A stretch of 64,000 nucleotides of DNA from Pseudofulvibacter geojedonensis (GCF_042675745.1 NZ_JBHTJM010000002.1:62001-126000), one strand, 5' to 3'. Positions 54,701 to 63,090 are shown, counted from the first letter of the stretch. Numbers and translations: made by a program. The notes: generated from the letters alone by a model not told the origin.

Positions 54701-55082
54701 AAGTTTTAAACTATTTAGAACGATGGTTTCTGATATGAATAAAGAAATTATTTCTTTCTTATTTAAAGGAGAACTACCTACTCAAGAAGATGCAAATATT
54801 AGTGAAGCTAGACAAGCAACTAAAAAACAAGACTACACAGAAAGCAAAGAAGAAGTCTTAAATAGTGACGAGTTAGCTGCACAAAATAGAGCAGCAGGTG
54901 CAGCTGCCAGCCAACCTCAGCAACAACAGGTTACTGAAACTATTACTCGTGAAACACCAAAAATTGGCAGGAATGATACTGTTACCATTAAGCATGTGTT
55001 AAGCGGAAAAACAGAAACAATGAAATTTAAAAAAGCAGAACCTTTACTTAAAAAAGGTGAATACGTTTTGATTCAAAACTAA
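51714..55082 (+). CDS. secA: Preprotein translocase subunit SecA
   Basis: The motor ATPase that drives unfolded preproteins through the SecYEG channel. Walker A MQTGEGKTLVATL lies near residue 191, the DEAD-type box VDEIDSVLVDDARTPLIISG near 297, and the second ATPase half has GTTSVEISELL, ATNMAGRGTDIKL and RQLRGRSGRQGDPG. At 1122 residues it is much longer than E. coli SecA (901), largely from an acidic insert around residues 340-500, as is usual in Bacteroidota. The C-terminus ends KGEYVLIQN with no CxC-type zinc motif. A Gln/Ala-rich linker (ASQPQQQQ) precedes the last block. Confidence 0.97.
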   Translation: MSLLNKVLKVFVGDKSKKDLKDIQPLVNKIKKIEPTLVGISNDELRNKTIEFKAKINDAIADIKSKIDGLKTEIEDTSDIDKKEDLYTQIDKLNEEAYEISEKVLIDILPEAFAVVKETAKRFTENDTVSVTASAYDRELSGIKDFVELNGDQAIWQTSWDAAGTAVTWNMIHYDVQLIGGIAMHQGKIAEMQTGEGKTLVATLPVYLNALTGNGVHLVTVNDYLAKRDCAWMAPLFQFHGLTVDCIDNYQPNSAERRAAYNADITYGTNNEFGFDYLRDNMAHSPDDLVQKKHNFAIVDEIDSVLVDDARTPLIISGPIPQGDRHEFNELKPKIANVVEVQRKYLVGVLAEAKKLIKEGNTEEGGVLLLRVYRGLPKNKALIKFLSEEGIKQLLQKTENKYMADNNREMHKIDAELYFVIEEKNNQIDLTDKGVDFLSKDDGDRDFFVMPDIGTEIAKIESKGLEKEEEADLKEELYRDFSIKSERIHSLNQLLKAYTLFEKDVEYVVMDNKVMIVDESTGRIMDGRRYSDGLHQAIEAKENVKIEAATQTFATITLQNYFRMYNKLSGMTGTAITEAGEFWEIYKLDVVEIPTNRPIARKDKEDLVYKTKREKYNAVIDEVTKLSNEGRPVLIGTTSVEISELLSRMLKIRNIPHNVLNAKMHKKEAEIVAEAGQGGFVTIATNMAGRGTDIKLSDAVKKAGGLAIIGTERHDSRRVDRQLRGRSGRQGDPGSSQFYVSLEDNLMRLFGSERIAKMMDRLGLEEGEVIQHGMISKSIERAQKKVEENSFGTRKHLLEYDDVMSKQRNVIYKRRKNALYGERLSIDIADMIYDTAEVITLNNKPTEDFKNFEFELIRFFSTSSPISEEEFKKLSIQDITGKVYKAVIDHYQEKMKRAADTAFPVIKNVYETQGDQFRRILVPFTDGIKSLNVATDLEKAYKTEGKALITDFEKNITLAIIDDSWKTHLRKMDELKQSVRLAVHEQKDPLLIYKEESFKLFRTMVSDMNKEIISFLFKGELPTQEDANISEARQATKKQDYTESKEEVLNSDELAAQNRAAGAAASQPQQQQVTETITRETPKIGRNDTVTIKHVLSGKTETMKFKKAEPLLKKGEYVLIQN

Positions 55083-55085
55083 AAT

Positions 55086-55123
55086 AAAAAAAAGGGTAGA
55101 ATTTTAATTCTACCCTTTTTACT
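55086..55123 (+). terminator. Strong terminator after secA
   Basis: An AGGGTAGAATT arm and its complement AATTCTACCCT (about 55093-55116) make a near-perfect stem, flanked by A8 on one side and TTTTT on the other, so it can work in both directions. The 160 bases between it and the convergent PhoD-like gene hold no further gene that I can see. Confidence 0.92.
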
Positions 55124-55283
55124 TCTTTTTAAATTGCTCACTAAAACTACAAAGCTATTTAAACCTTATTTTCTTAAACATTTTTACACTTATTACCTCT
55201 TTTAAAGCCTACAGTTTTTTGTGTTTTAACTTTATCAATCAGATAAATGGATCACCTTATCTCCTACTGACAAAAAAACAGCT

Positions 55284-57422
55284 TTATTTAATCTGAATTT
55301 TTTTCATTATTATTTTGTCGTTATATTTTATTCTTAACAAATACATTCCCGAACTTAATGAACTATTTATTGAAAAGTTAAGATTATACACTCCCTTATT
55401 AAAGTTAGTAGGCTCAATTATTTCATATACTTTTTTCCCTGTAAAATCATATAAAGCAAAATTTAATTCAGTCTTATTGTTTACTATAAAATGAATATTA
55501 CCTTGACTTTCTAATGGATTAGGATAAACTCCTATCACTATTAAATCTTCAGAAGAAGAGTTAGCTTCAACTGGGTATGGATATTCTCCATAAGACAATA
55601 CAGCTTCTGTTGGCGCATTAGTTTCTACTACATTACAAACATCCTTATCTACAAACCAGCTTTTATAATAATATTGTCCAGAATTTGCAGATGTAATATC
55701 ATTTATAAAATACCAATCTGCTTGCACTCTATTAGGACTTACATCTAATATATAATAACCATGCCCATCTAAATTTACATCTTTCATATGAGAATTTGCT
55801 GTTAAAGCATAAGTCTCTGCCAACCAAGACGCTACTCCTCCATAAGCATCTAAATTTTCTGAAGTAATACTAGGAACTATAAATTCTACTGCCTGACAAG
55901 TGTTATTGTACTCAACATTACCAGAAAACATACTGTGAATATCTCCTGTTAATATTACGTTATTCCTTATGGTATTATCATCTAAAAACTTTAACAATCT
56001 TTCTCTTTCTTCAGAATATCCATCCCAAGCATCATTAGTAGGAACCCCATTAAATGGCATTAACATAACTTGATTCCCTATAATACGCCATGTAGCCGTA
56101 GAACCTTGCAGTAAACTGGTTAACCAATTATATTGTTCTTCTCCTAATATTGAGACATAAGAATTTCTAATATCATGATTAGAATTTACATATGCTTTAT
56201 TAATAACTTCTCTTGCTTTAGAACTTTCATATTTACTAGGTGATACTTTAACACCATTCTGCTTAAATTCATAAGCAATATGCGCAAAATGATGAATTAA
56301 AAAATCTATCTCTTCATTTGTTAATAAACTAATATCTAAATACAACGGTGCTATTTGCCTAAGCAATTCTTTACAGTCTTCTAAAGAATTGATAGATTTG
56401 GTTTGTATCAAATCTTTTATAAAACTTTTTTTCTCTTCTTTACTTAAAGATTGATTTGAAACTTTAGAACTTAAAGCTTCTCCCCTACCAACTATCCTAG
56501 TATCTAGCATGTACAAATCAACCAAATTACCAAAAGAAAATTCTCTATACAATCTATATTCTTCAATTGAGTTAGCTCTAATTGGCAACCATTCAAAATA
56601 AGCTTTATAGGCATTATTCTTTCTTGTTTCCCAACTTCCTTCTGTTGCATTATCATGATTTTCAGCGCTGTATTTATTAGCATCATTACTAAACTCATGA
56701 TCATCCCAAATAAGAATAAATGGATGCTGCTGATGCAAGTTTCGCAGCATAGGATCGAGTCGATAATAAGAATACCTTACTCTATAATCATTTAGAGTTA
56801 CCGTTTCATTAGCTGGCAAATGTCCTCTACCTATACTGCTACTATAACCATACCCTCCGCTTTCGTACTCATAAATATAATCTCCTAAATGAAGTATAAC
56901 ATCTATATCTGTTCTATTAGCAAGCTCTTGATAGCCTGTAAAATAACCATTTTGATAATTAGAACACGAAACAACTCCAAACCGAACATTGTTTACGGTT
57001 CCTGTTGGGGCTGTTCTTGTTTTACCTATAATAGACTTTTGCCCAGAAGACTCAAATTGATAATAATAAGTAGCTCCAGCATTTAACCCTGTAACATCTA
57101 CTTTTGCTGTATAATCTTTAGTATCATTAGTAATTACTATTCCTGACTGAACCACTGTATTCATAGATGGGTCTGTAGCTACCGACCATTTAACTAAAGC
57201 TCCCGCGGCATTTGTTGTAATTCTAGTCCAAATAACAACAGCATTATCTGTAGGATCACCAGATGCAACACCATGATAAAAAGGAGCTAAAGAAGAATCG
57301 AAATAGTCCTCTATATTACCACTAGAAATGTTTCTATTTATTTGAGTAATAGTAGCATTTTTAGATTGAGACCAACTTAAATAAAATGAGCCCATAAGAA
57401 TTATAAATAACAACTTTCTCAT
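55284..57422 (-). CDS. PhoD-like alkaline phosphatase with T9SS sorting domain
   Basis: A 712-residue secreted phosphodiesterase/phosphatase of the PhoD family. A signal peptide (MRKLLFIILMGSFYLSWSQ) is followed by the PhoD N-terminal domain (YHGVASGDPTDNAVVIWTRI) and the metallophosphatase domain with VSCSNYQNGYFTGYQ, DVILHLGDYIYEY, FILIWDDHEFSNDANK and NVILTGDIHSMFSG. The last ~75 residues form a type A T9SS sorting domain (GVYPNPLESQGNIHF to GMYLLRIKYNDK). It should be secreted to the surface or medium to free phosphate. An insert around residues 320-390 is not typical of the family. It is 1 base after the second phosphatase gene. Confidence 0.9.
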   Translation of the reverse strand: MRKLLFIILMGSFYLSWSQSKNATITQINRNISSGNIEDYFDSSLAPFYHGVASGDPTDNAVVIWTRITTNAAGALVKWSVATDPSMNTVVQSGIVITNDTKDYTAKVDVTGLNAGATYYYQFESSGQKSIIGKTRTAPTGTVNNVRFGVVSCSNYQNGYFTGYQELANRTDIDVILHLGDYIYEYESGGYGYSSSIGRGHLPANETVTLNDYRVRYSYYRLDPMLRNLHQQHPFILIWDDHEFSNDANKYSAENHDNATEGSWETRKNNAYKAYFEWLPIRANSIEEYRLYREFSFGNLVDLYMLDTRIVGRGEALSSKVSNQSLSKEEKKSFIKDLIQTKSINSLEDCKELLRQIAPLYLDISLLTNEEIDFLIHHFAHIAYEFKQNGVKVSPSKYESSKAREVINKAYVNSNHDIRNSYVSILGEEQYNWLTSLLQGSTATWRIIGNQVMLMPFNGVPTNDAWDGYSEERERLLKFLDDNTIRNNVILTGDIHSMFSGNVEYNNTCQAVEFIVPSITSENLDAYGGVASWLAETYALTANSHMKDVNLDGHGYYILDVSPNRVQADWYFINDITSANSGQYYYKSWFVDKDVCNVVETNAPTEAVLSYGEYPYPVEANSSSEDLIVIGVYPNPLESQGNIHFIVNNKTELNFALYDFTGKKVYEIIEPTNFNKGVYNLNFSINSSLSSGMYLLRIKYNDKIIMKKIQIK

Positions 57423-57423
57423 C

Positions 57424-59787
57424 TTATTTCCTGGTTATTAGTTTAGAAATTATATTCCCTTTAGTATCGCTTATTCTTATATAATAGTTACCCTTTACTA
57501 AATGCTGAGTATTTACAACTACTTTATTATTTGCTACATACTGTTTTCTTGCATAAATTAATTTTCCTGATAAATCATATATACCTAAATCTACCTGCTT
57601 AATAGAACTAGGAATTGATACAAATAGGTAATCTTTAAAAGGTATAGGATATACTTTTACATTTTCAGTTAAAAATTCGTTCTCTTCAGTTTTTAATGTA
57701 TTGCCATTAAATTGATATTCTATATGAAGTTTTGCTGCTTTAGCTGGATTATTATCGTAAGAATAGGCTTTTCTTCTATCATTATCATTGTCTTTATCCC
57801 AAAGTATAAAACTCATCGCATTTCCATACTTCCAATCATTACGGTTTACAATAGCCTGAACCATTCCGCTTAAACTGGGTGTTCTTGTATCTGTACTTAT
57901 TTCATCGGTACTCCAGGCAGCTGGATTCCAATCAACTGTAGCTGTTCTAGACATACCAGAAACACCATAATCTCCAACTATTTTTGGGGAATCTCCAGAA
58001 TTATGAGCAGCTATACGCAAGGTTACAGCATTACTTTGTGAGTCTTCTGCAACAAATTGTATGTAGGCATTTGTGATAATAGCATTTTCTGGAACAATTA
58101 CATTCTGAAAACGTAAACCTATGTATTGATTAGTCCCAAAAGCTGTCCATGTATAATCAAAAGCTAATTCTAAATCGGAGCTATCGTAATACAATTCTCC
58201 ATTATCATCAATACCTTCCTCTACATCATCATTACCACTTGAAATTGGTATTTCTACTGTTTCAGAAAAATTACCTACATTAACATAAATAGTTTCTTCA
58301 TCGTAAGCAGAAAAATTATCATTATAAGCAAAAACAGTTATTTTATGCCTTCCGCTAGGGAAATTATAGTTAACTGCATAAGGAGCTTCAGTGTCAATTC
58401 CTATAGAATTTCCATTTACATGAAAATCTACAGCTGCTATTCCTGAACCTGTATTTAATACATTTAAATCTATAGGAGTTGTAACTCCACTAGCTATAGC
58501 TTGCCCATTAACCAAGTTTGCATATTCTACATCTGGCACAGTGGCCACTAAAGATTGATTGATTATTTCTATTACAGATCCATTAGATGGATTCCATAAA
58601 TTTAAATTAGAAGGTAAATTAAAAACGTTATTATTATCTACATCTGTTACAAGGTCTGCATTGTCTACAACTACAGTTCTAATTTGAATTTTATATTCAT
58701 CAACAAAAATTAGTTTAAATTGGTTGAAAGAACTACTATCTCTTGTCCACGGCTTATTATCATCATTAGCTCGTAAAGGCGCTCCCCAACAACCTTCACC
58801 AACATAAACAGAACCATTAACATCATCTCGTTCAAAACCTTCACTACAATTAGCTCCGCTATTACATGGTTTTACTGGCCAAGTAGTTTTTACAGTGTGT
58901 GAATCACTTTCACATACCAACCTAACTCCATTATCATAAAATAATTGAGCCCAATTATTATATTCATCATTACCTTCACTTTTACCACTTTCATGTGGCC
59001 TCATTGGCTTATGATATTGAGCCATTTTCCAAACAACATCACTATTCGAGCTGAGATCTGAAGATAACCAAGAACCCTGACTTCCACCAGCAGCAATTTC
59101 TGAATTTAATGTATAAGATCTTATTAAGTTGTTACCAAAAGTTAATGCATAATATACATCTGTAGAAGATGTGTCAAATAAATTATAAATATCTGCATTA
59201 GAACTTTCATGATTACCCCTAGCTGGTATTATAGGAAACATTCTACCATCTGAAGCTATTGTATACTGCCAATCATCCATCCATTCTTGCCATTCTGAAC
59301 TCGTATTGACATTGGTCATGTCTCCTCCAAAAAATACAGCATGTGGCTTTAACTTAGCTACTAGCTTATTAGCATTTTTCCTTGGTGTTCTATTGTTTCT
59401 AGAATCACCACCAGCAATAAAAGATAATTTCTCATTAGTATTTGGTGCTGTTTTAAACCAAAACCTACTACTCGTTCCTTCAGAGTCTTTAATAACAAAA
59501 TAATAAACCGTATTAGGAGATAAATCAGATAACCTTACAAATCTGTTATTCATTCCTTTATGAGAAACTGAACGATCTACCCCTTTAGAAGAAGGATAAG
59601 ATGCCCAGTTGACACCTAAATCTGTATCGCCATAGTAAACAATAGGATTATTACCAGAAATTTGATTCCAACCAATTGTAATAGTTGAAGAAGGTGAGTT
59701 AGTTAATATAAGTCTGTATTTATCATTAGAAGAAAATGACAAATAGCTTATTAATAACACTAATATAGAAAGTATTCTTTTTTTCAT
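57424..59787 (-). CDS. Secreted purple-acid-phosphatase-like metallophosphoesterase with T9SS domain
   Basis: A 787-residue secreted protein. After the signal peptide comes a fibronectin-like domain as in purple acid phosphatases (TNSPSSTITIGWNQ), then a calcineurin-like domain with IAGGDSRNNRT, VFFGGDMTNVN, IPARGNHESSN, MAQYHKPMRP and CESDSHTVKTTWP supplying the metal ligands. An Ig-like domain (about residues 425-505, AVDFHVNGNSIGIDTEAPY), a beta-rich carbohydrate-binding-like module (about 515-700) and a T9SS type A sorting domain (KVYPIPFKDYLFVSIP) follow. It is first in an operon with the PhoD-like gene and has a consensus promoter. Confidence 0.87.
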   Translation of the reverse strand: MKKRILSILVLLISYLSFSSNDKYRLILTNSPSSTITIGWNQISGNNPIVYYGDTDLGVNWASYPSSKGVDRSVSHKGMNNRFVRLSDLSPNTVYYFVIKDSEGTSSRFWFKTAPNTNEKLSFIAGGDSRNNRTPRKNANKLVAKLKPHAVFFGGDMTNVNTSSEWQEWMDDWQYTIASDGRMFPIIPARGNHESSNADIYNLFDTSSTDVYYALTFGNNLIRSYTLNSEIAAGGSQGSWLSSDLSSNSDVVWKMAQYHKPMRPHESGKSEGNDEYNNWAQLFYDNGVRLVCESDSHTVKTTWPVKPCNSGANCSEGFERDDVNGSVYVGEGCWGAPLRANDDNKPWTRDSSSFNQFKLIFVDEYKIQIRTVVVDNADLVTDVDNNNVFNLPSNLNLWNPSNGSVIEIINQSLVATVPDVEYANLVNGQAIASGVTTPIDLNVLNTGSGIAAVDFHVNGNSIGIDTEAPYAVNYNFPSGRHKITVFAYNDNFSAYDEETIYVNVGNFSETVEIPISSGNDDVEEGIDDNGELYYDSSDLELAFDYTWTAFGTNQYIGLRFQNVIVPENAIITNAYIQFVAEDSQSNAVTLRIAAHNSGDSPKIVGDYGVSGMSRTATVDWNPAAWSTDEISTDTRTPSLSGMVQAIVNRNDWKYGNAMSFILWDKDNDNDRRKAYSYDNNPAKAAKLHIEYQFNGNTLKTEENEFLTENVKVYPIPFKDYLFVSIPSSIKQVDLGIYDLSGKLIYARKQYVANNKVVVNTQHLVKGNYYIRISDTKGNIISKLITRK

Positions 59788-59829
59788 TTTAATTAAAATT
59801 TTTGCGTAAAACTAAAATGAAAAAACCTA

Positions 59830-59860
59830 CAAAACTATGCGTACATAATAATTAACCAAA
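59830..59860 (-). promoter_or_regulatory. Consensus Bacteroidetes promoter for the phosphatase operon
   Basis: On the minus strand TTTG (59860-59857) is followed by exactly 19 bases and TAGTTTTG (59837-59830), a full match to TTTG-N19-TAnnTTTG. It lies 43 bases before the start codon at 59787. No recognisable Pho-type operator could be identified by eye. Confidence 0.85.
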
Positions 59861-59930
59861 TCTTAAAAAGCATAACTTTTTAATAAAAAACGCGTAACAA
59901 AAAATCAAAGAAAAAATAACTTTAACAGCC

Positions 59931-59938
59931 TAGATTTG
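59931..59938 (+). promoter_or_regulatory. Bacteroidetes -7 element for the membrane-protein gene
   Basis: TAGATTTG matches TAnnTTTG, 20 bases before the start codon at 59959. The -33 position has no TTTG. It faces away from the phosphatase promoter in the same 171-base intergenic region. Confidence 0.55.
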
Positions 59939-59958
59939 TATGTTAAATTGATTCAATT

Positions 59959-60846
59959 ATGAATAAGAATATAATTCTCTTATTGAGAATATCTTGCTTT
60001 TGTGTATTAATAGGTAGAGCATACCAATTTATTTTTTGGGATGCTCCATTTAGAACTTTATTATGGGATCAAAAACTAATTGAACCTTTAATCAACCTAT
60101 TGGGTTACAGCTGGAAAGAATATGCTAACAGTTTAAGAATAGATTCTTTAATAAAACTATCAATAAAATTAAATGGTATTTTTTTCTTTATTAGTGCTTT
60201 TTTAGTATTATTTTCTAATAACAAATCTAAAAACTGGATGAAAACTATTATCTGGTTAAGTGGAATAAGTTTAATAATTCTAGCTTTACTTCAGACCAAA
60301 GAAAAGTTTTATCATTTGGCGATGTTTTTTGAACACTCGATTCAGTTTAGTTTACCATTCTTACTTATATATTTTACAAAAACCAATAACTATTTAAGCT
60401 TTACTTGGTATTTAAAAACCATCATTGCTCTTACATTTACTTGTCATGGTTTATATGCTATTGGCTGCATATATCCTTTGCCTGCAAATTTTGTAACCAT
60501 GAGTTTAAATACTCTCCCTTTAACAGAAACTCAAGTAAAATACTTTCTATTTATTGCGGGTATATTAGACTTTATAATAGCTATAGGTATATTTATTCCT
60601 AAGTTGTACAAACCAATATTAATGTACGCGATCTTTTGGGGAAGTATAACTGCTATAGCTAGAATAGCTAGCGGACTAACTTATGATGTTTCAATAAATA
60701 TATTTCATCAATACTTATACCAAACCATATATAGAGTTCCTCATGGAATAGCTCCTATAATTTTATTGTACCTTACTATAAAATATTCTTCATTTATTTC
60801 CCCACAAAACAATATATTAAGCTCAGATTTAGATTGTAACAAATAA
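59959..60846 (+). CDS. Polytopic membrane protein of unknown function
   Basis: A 295-residue membrane protein with about seven or eight hydrophobic spans, with a short first region carrying the conserved-looking RAYQFIFWDAPFRTLLWD. It resembles DoxX-like families in span pattern, but I cannot assign a family firmly. TKEKFYHLAMFFEHSIQFSL and YRVPHGIAPIILLY contain His residues that might be functional. It is a single gene, divergent from the phosphatase operon and convergent with the M23 gene. Confidence 0.75.
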   Translation: MNKNIILLLRISCFCVLIGRAYQFIFWDAPFRTLLWDQKLIEPLINLLGYSWKEYANSLRIDSLIKLSIKLNGIFFFISAFLVLFSNNKSKNWMKTIIWLSGISLIILALLQTKEKFYHLAMFFEHSIQFSLPFLLIYFTKTNNYLSFTWYLKTIIALTFTCHGLYAIGCIYPLPANFVTMSLNTLPLTETQVKYFLFIAGILDFIIAIGIFIPKLYKPILMYAIFWGSITAIARIASGLTYDVSINIFHQYLYQTIYRVPHGIAPIILLYLTIKYSSFISPQNNILSSDLDCNK

Positions 60847-60896
60847 ATCTGTTTATAATTTATAGTGAAAATCATTTAATGCAACACTAATTTTAC

Positions 60897-61580
60897 CTAA
60901 TAAACTTTTAGCAACAAATTAGGGTCTGGACAATTATTCAGATCTCTTTTTTGTTCGTTCAATGAAGTAACTCCTTTATAATCTCCAAAACTTCCCTCTA
61001 AATCTTTTATTATTTGAAAATGTAAATGAGGAGCATAATCACCATTAACAGACGCATCTCCTAAATAAGCTAATTCTTCTCCTTTTTTGAATTCTTGACC
61101 AATTGTTAGATTTGATATAGATTCTAAGCTTAAATGCCCATAAAGAGTATAAAAAATTACTCCTTCAATTACATGTTCAAGAATAATTGTTGGCCCATAA
61201 TCTCCAAAAGCAGTATTGTTTTTAAAACTATGCACCTTACCCTCTAACGGTACAAGCACAGGTGTATTCGCACTACACCAGAAGTCCATTCCTAAATGAA
61301 TATTTCTTTCTTTTTTATAATCAGTTTCGAAAAAATGATTGCTTCTTTGGTATATTTTTCGTGTTTCGTTATAACCACCAAAAGCAACTGAGGCTTGTTT
61401 TTTATCTAATAAAGAATTAATATAATTTTCAAATTCTTCTGCAGATGTAATATCAAAGTCTAATAGCTCTTTATTAGACTCTGCTAAATCTAATGGAGTA
61501 TACTTTTTATAATTAAAAGCATTTATAACATATAAAGGTTCACAACTATAATTAAATAGTAATTGTTCAAAAGAATTCAT
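60897..61580 (-). CDS. M23 family metallopeptidase-domain protein without signal peptide
   Basis: A 227-residue protein whose C-terminal half is a peptidase M23 (LytM-like) domain. The zinc-site motifs are present: HxxxD in RNIHLGMDFWCSANTPVLVP, GHLS in LYGHLSLESI, and HxH in APHLHFQII. No signal peptide or membrane segment is visible at the N-terminus (MNSFEQLLFNYSCEPLYVIN), which is unusual for enzymes that cut peptidoglycan in the periplasm. It begins 3 bases after the XRE/S24-like regulator, so the two form an operon. The substrate may not be cell wall. Confidence 0.85.
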   Translation of the reverse strand: MNSFEQLLFNYSCEPLYVINAFNYKKYTPLDLAESNKELLDFDITSAEEFENYINSLLDKKQASVAFGGYNETRKIYQRSNHFFETDYKKERNIHLGMDFWCSANTPVLVPLEGKVHSFKNNTAFGDYGPTIILEHVIEGVIFYTLYGHLSLESISNLTIGQEFKKGEELAYLGDASVNGDYAPHLHFQIIKDLEGSFGDYKGVTSLNEQKRDLNNCPDPNLLLKVY

Positions 61581-61583
61581 AAT

Positions 61584-62345
61584 CTACTCTCCTATTTTTC
61601 GTTTAATCTTACTTAATTCATTAGCCAATATAGACAATTGATCTTCTAAATCATCCTTATAATCTGGTATACGCTTATAAAACACATATTTAATCTTCCA
61701 TATTTCATCAATATCTTTCTTATCAAACTCTTTATCATCTATATTAATATGATCTGCACGTAAAACAACAGTGTTCTTTACCAAATACAACCTTCTTAAT
61801 ATTAATTTTCCTTTTACCAATACCAATACTAAAGTTCCATTAAGCAACTCTTTTATTTTATTGACTGGAAAATAATGACCTACAACAATATCATTGGGAT
61901 ACAATCCTTTGTCATGAGAAGTCATTTCCAAATTATTAATAGTATAACCACGCAAAGGCAATGTATTCTTAACAGGTAACTTTAAAGCTGGCATTTGATT
62001 AACAAAAGTTTCTTTTTCATAAAACTGAATATAATCAGAACTATTACTTTCTGTAATACATGGTATACTTGCAAATTTTTCTTGAGTCAACTCGTTTACA
62101 TCTGTAGTTATACCACTTTTAAACTGCAACAACTCATTAACGGTTAAATCTCTAGTAAGTATATCATCAATTTTTATGCTAAATTTATTAGCAACCATAA
62201 TAATTGTATCTATCTTAGGCTCACTCCTACCTTCTTCGTAAGCCCCTAGTGTTGCGCGCTTTAAACCAAATAAATCTGCGAAAGCCTGCTGACTTAAGTT
62301 CTTTACACTTCGTATTTTTTTAATGTTTTTTCCAAAAAACGACAT
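61584..62345 (-). CDS. XRE-family regulator with S24-like C-terminal domain
   Basis: A 253-residue DNA-binding protein. The N-terminal Cro/CI-type helix-turn-helix is NIKKIRSVKNLSQQAFADLF with recognition helix region LKRATLGAYEEGRSEPK. The C-terminal part has the beta-rich layout of LexA/CI S24 domains (LPLRGYTINNLEMTSHDKGL, PNDIVVGHY, LVLVLVKGKLILRRL), but no Ser is found at the cleavage-nucleophile site, so it probably does not self-cleave. A helical tail ends it. It is co-transcribed with the M23-domain gene; palindromes upstream may be its operators. Confidence 0.85.
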   Translation of the reverse strand: MSFFGKNIKKIRSVKNLSQQAFADLFGLKRATLGAYEEGRSEPKIDTIIMVANKFSIKIDDILTRDLTVNELLQFKSGITTDVNELTQEKFASIPCITESNSSDYIQFYEKETFVNQMPALKLPVKNTLPLRGYTINNLEMTSHDKGLYPNDIVVGHYFPVNKIKELLNGTLVLVLVKGKLILRRLYLVKNTVVLRADHINIDDKEFDKKDIDEIWKIKYVFYKRIPDYKDDLEDQLSILANELSKIKRKIGE

Positions 62346-62519
62346 AATTATGCTAATTTTATTTGCAAATATGATTTTTTTATGTAAATTTACACTATAA
62401 TTATTAGCAAAAGCTACAAATATTAGCTATAAATAATAATTAAGCTATCAAATATAGCAATAAAAACTAGAGTCGACTAAAAAAATTAGCAAATTACTAA
62501 CTAAAAACAAAAAACAACT
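62346..62519. other. Intergenic region with repeated TTAGC / GCTAA motifs
   Basis: This AT-rich stretch contains TTAGCAAA twice (62404-62411 and 62486-62493) and further TTAGC, AAGCT or GCTAA words at about 62352, 62423, 62443 and 62455, besides two palindromes. No consensus TAnnTTTG promoter was found; CATATTTG on the minus strand about 25 bases before the XRE start is one mismatch away. Confidence 0.4.
62383..62394. promoter_or_regulatory. Palindrome upstream of the XRE gene (possible operator)
   Basis: TGTAAATTTACA is a perfect 12-bp palindrome 38 bases upstream of the regulator start. A second perfect palindrome, ATTTGCAAAT, lies at 62361-62370, between it and the start. Both suit binding by a dimeric helix-turn-helix protein. 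Confidence 0.4.
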
Positions 62520-62591
62520 ATGTTATTAATCGTATCAGAATTGGTAAAATATACCATCAGTTTAGTGAGTTATATCGTAAACTTTTTGTAA
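62520..62591 (+). CDS. 23-residue hydrophobic peptide (possible leader or toxin-like ORF)
   Basis: An ATG at 62520 opens 23 codons ending at TAA 62591, encoding MLLIVSELVKYTISLVSYIV followed by NFL. The peptide is strongly hydrophobic with single charged residues, like a membrane-inserting micropeptide. It is preceded by an A-rich stretch (CTAAAAACAAAAAACAACT), a favourable leader in Bacteroidota. It may be a real micro-gene, a leader of the next gene 45 bases on, or chance. Confidence 0.35.
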   Translation: MLLIVSELVKYTISLVSYIVNFL

Positions 62592-62636
62592 TATTAAATC
62601 CCTAAAACTAATCATTAAAATCTGATTTTACCAAGA

Positions 62637-63035
62637 ATGAAAAAAACAAAATTTGACATCATTAAAGACTACTTAATCGAGTTAAATTACAGTATTACTC
62701 ACGAAGATAAATCTAGTGGTATACTGATGATTCAAAAAGAAAGTGAAGGAATTAAAAACTTAATTATAGGTGTTGCAGATCCTATATTAATTATAGAACA
62801 ATACATTTTTAAGATCAATACTCCTTCAGAAAATATCTTTAAACAATTGTTACAAAAGAACAGAGATATTGTTCATGGAGCATTTGTTTTAGATGAAACT
62901 GGACAAAAAGTAATCTTTAGAGATAGCTTACAACTAGAAAACCTAGACCTAAACGAGCTGGAAGGAAGTATCAACTCACTTAGCTTATTGCTTAGTGAAT
63001 ACTCAGAACAAATATTAGAGTTCTCAAAATATTAG
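62637..63035 (+). CDS. Small YbjN/secretion-chaperone-like protein
   Basis: A 132-residue soluble acidic protein. Its alternating helix-strand pattern (FDIIKDYLIELNYSITHEDK, then GILMIQKESEGIKNLIIGVA, then HGAFVLDETGQKVIFRDSLQ) resembles the YbjN / CesT chaperone fold, but this is a fold impression and not a firm family call. No signal peptide is seen. It heads a group of small plus-strand genes that includes a YbjQ-family protein. Confidence 0.6.
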   Translation: MKKTKFDIIKDYLIELNYSITHEDKSSGILMIQKESEGIKNLIIGVADPILIIEQYIFKINTPSENIFKQLLQKNRDIVHGAFVLDETGQKVIFRDSLQLENLDLNELEGSINSLSLLLSEYSEQILEFSKY

Positions 63036-63090
63036 CAATTATTTGATGTTCTGACTTCTCTAAAAGTTTAACCTAAAAAACTAACCATTT

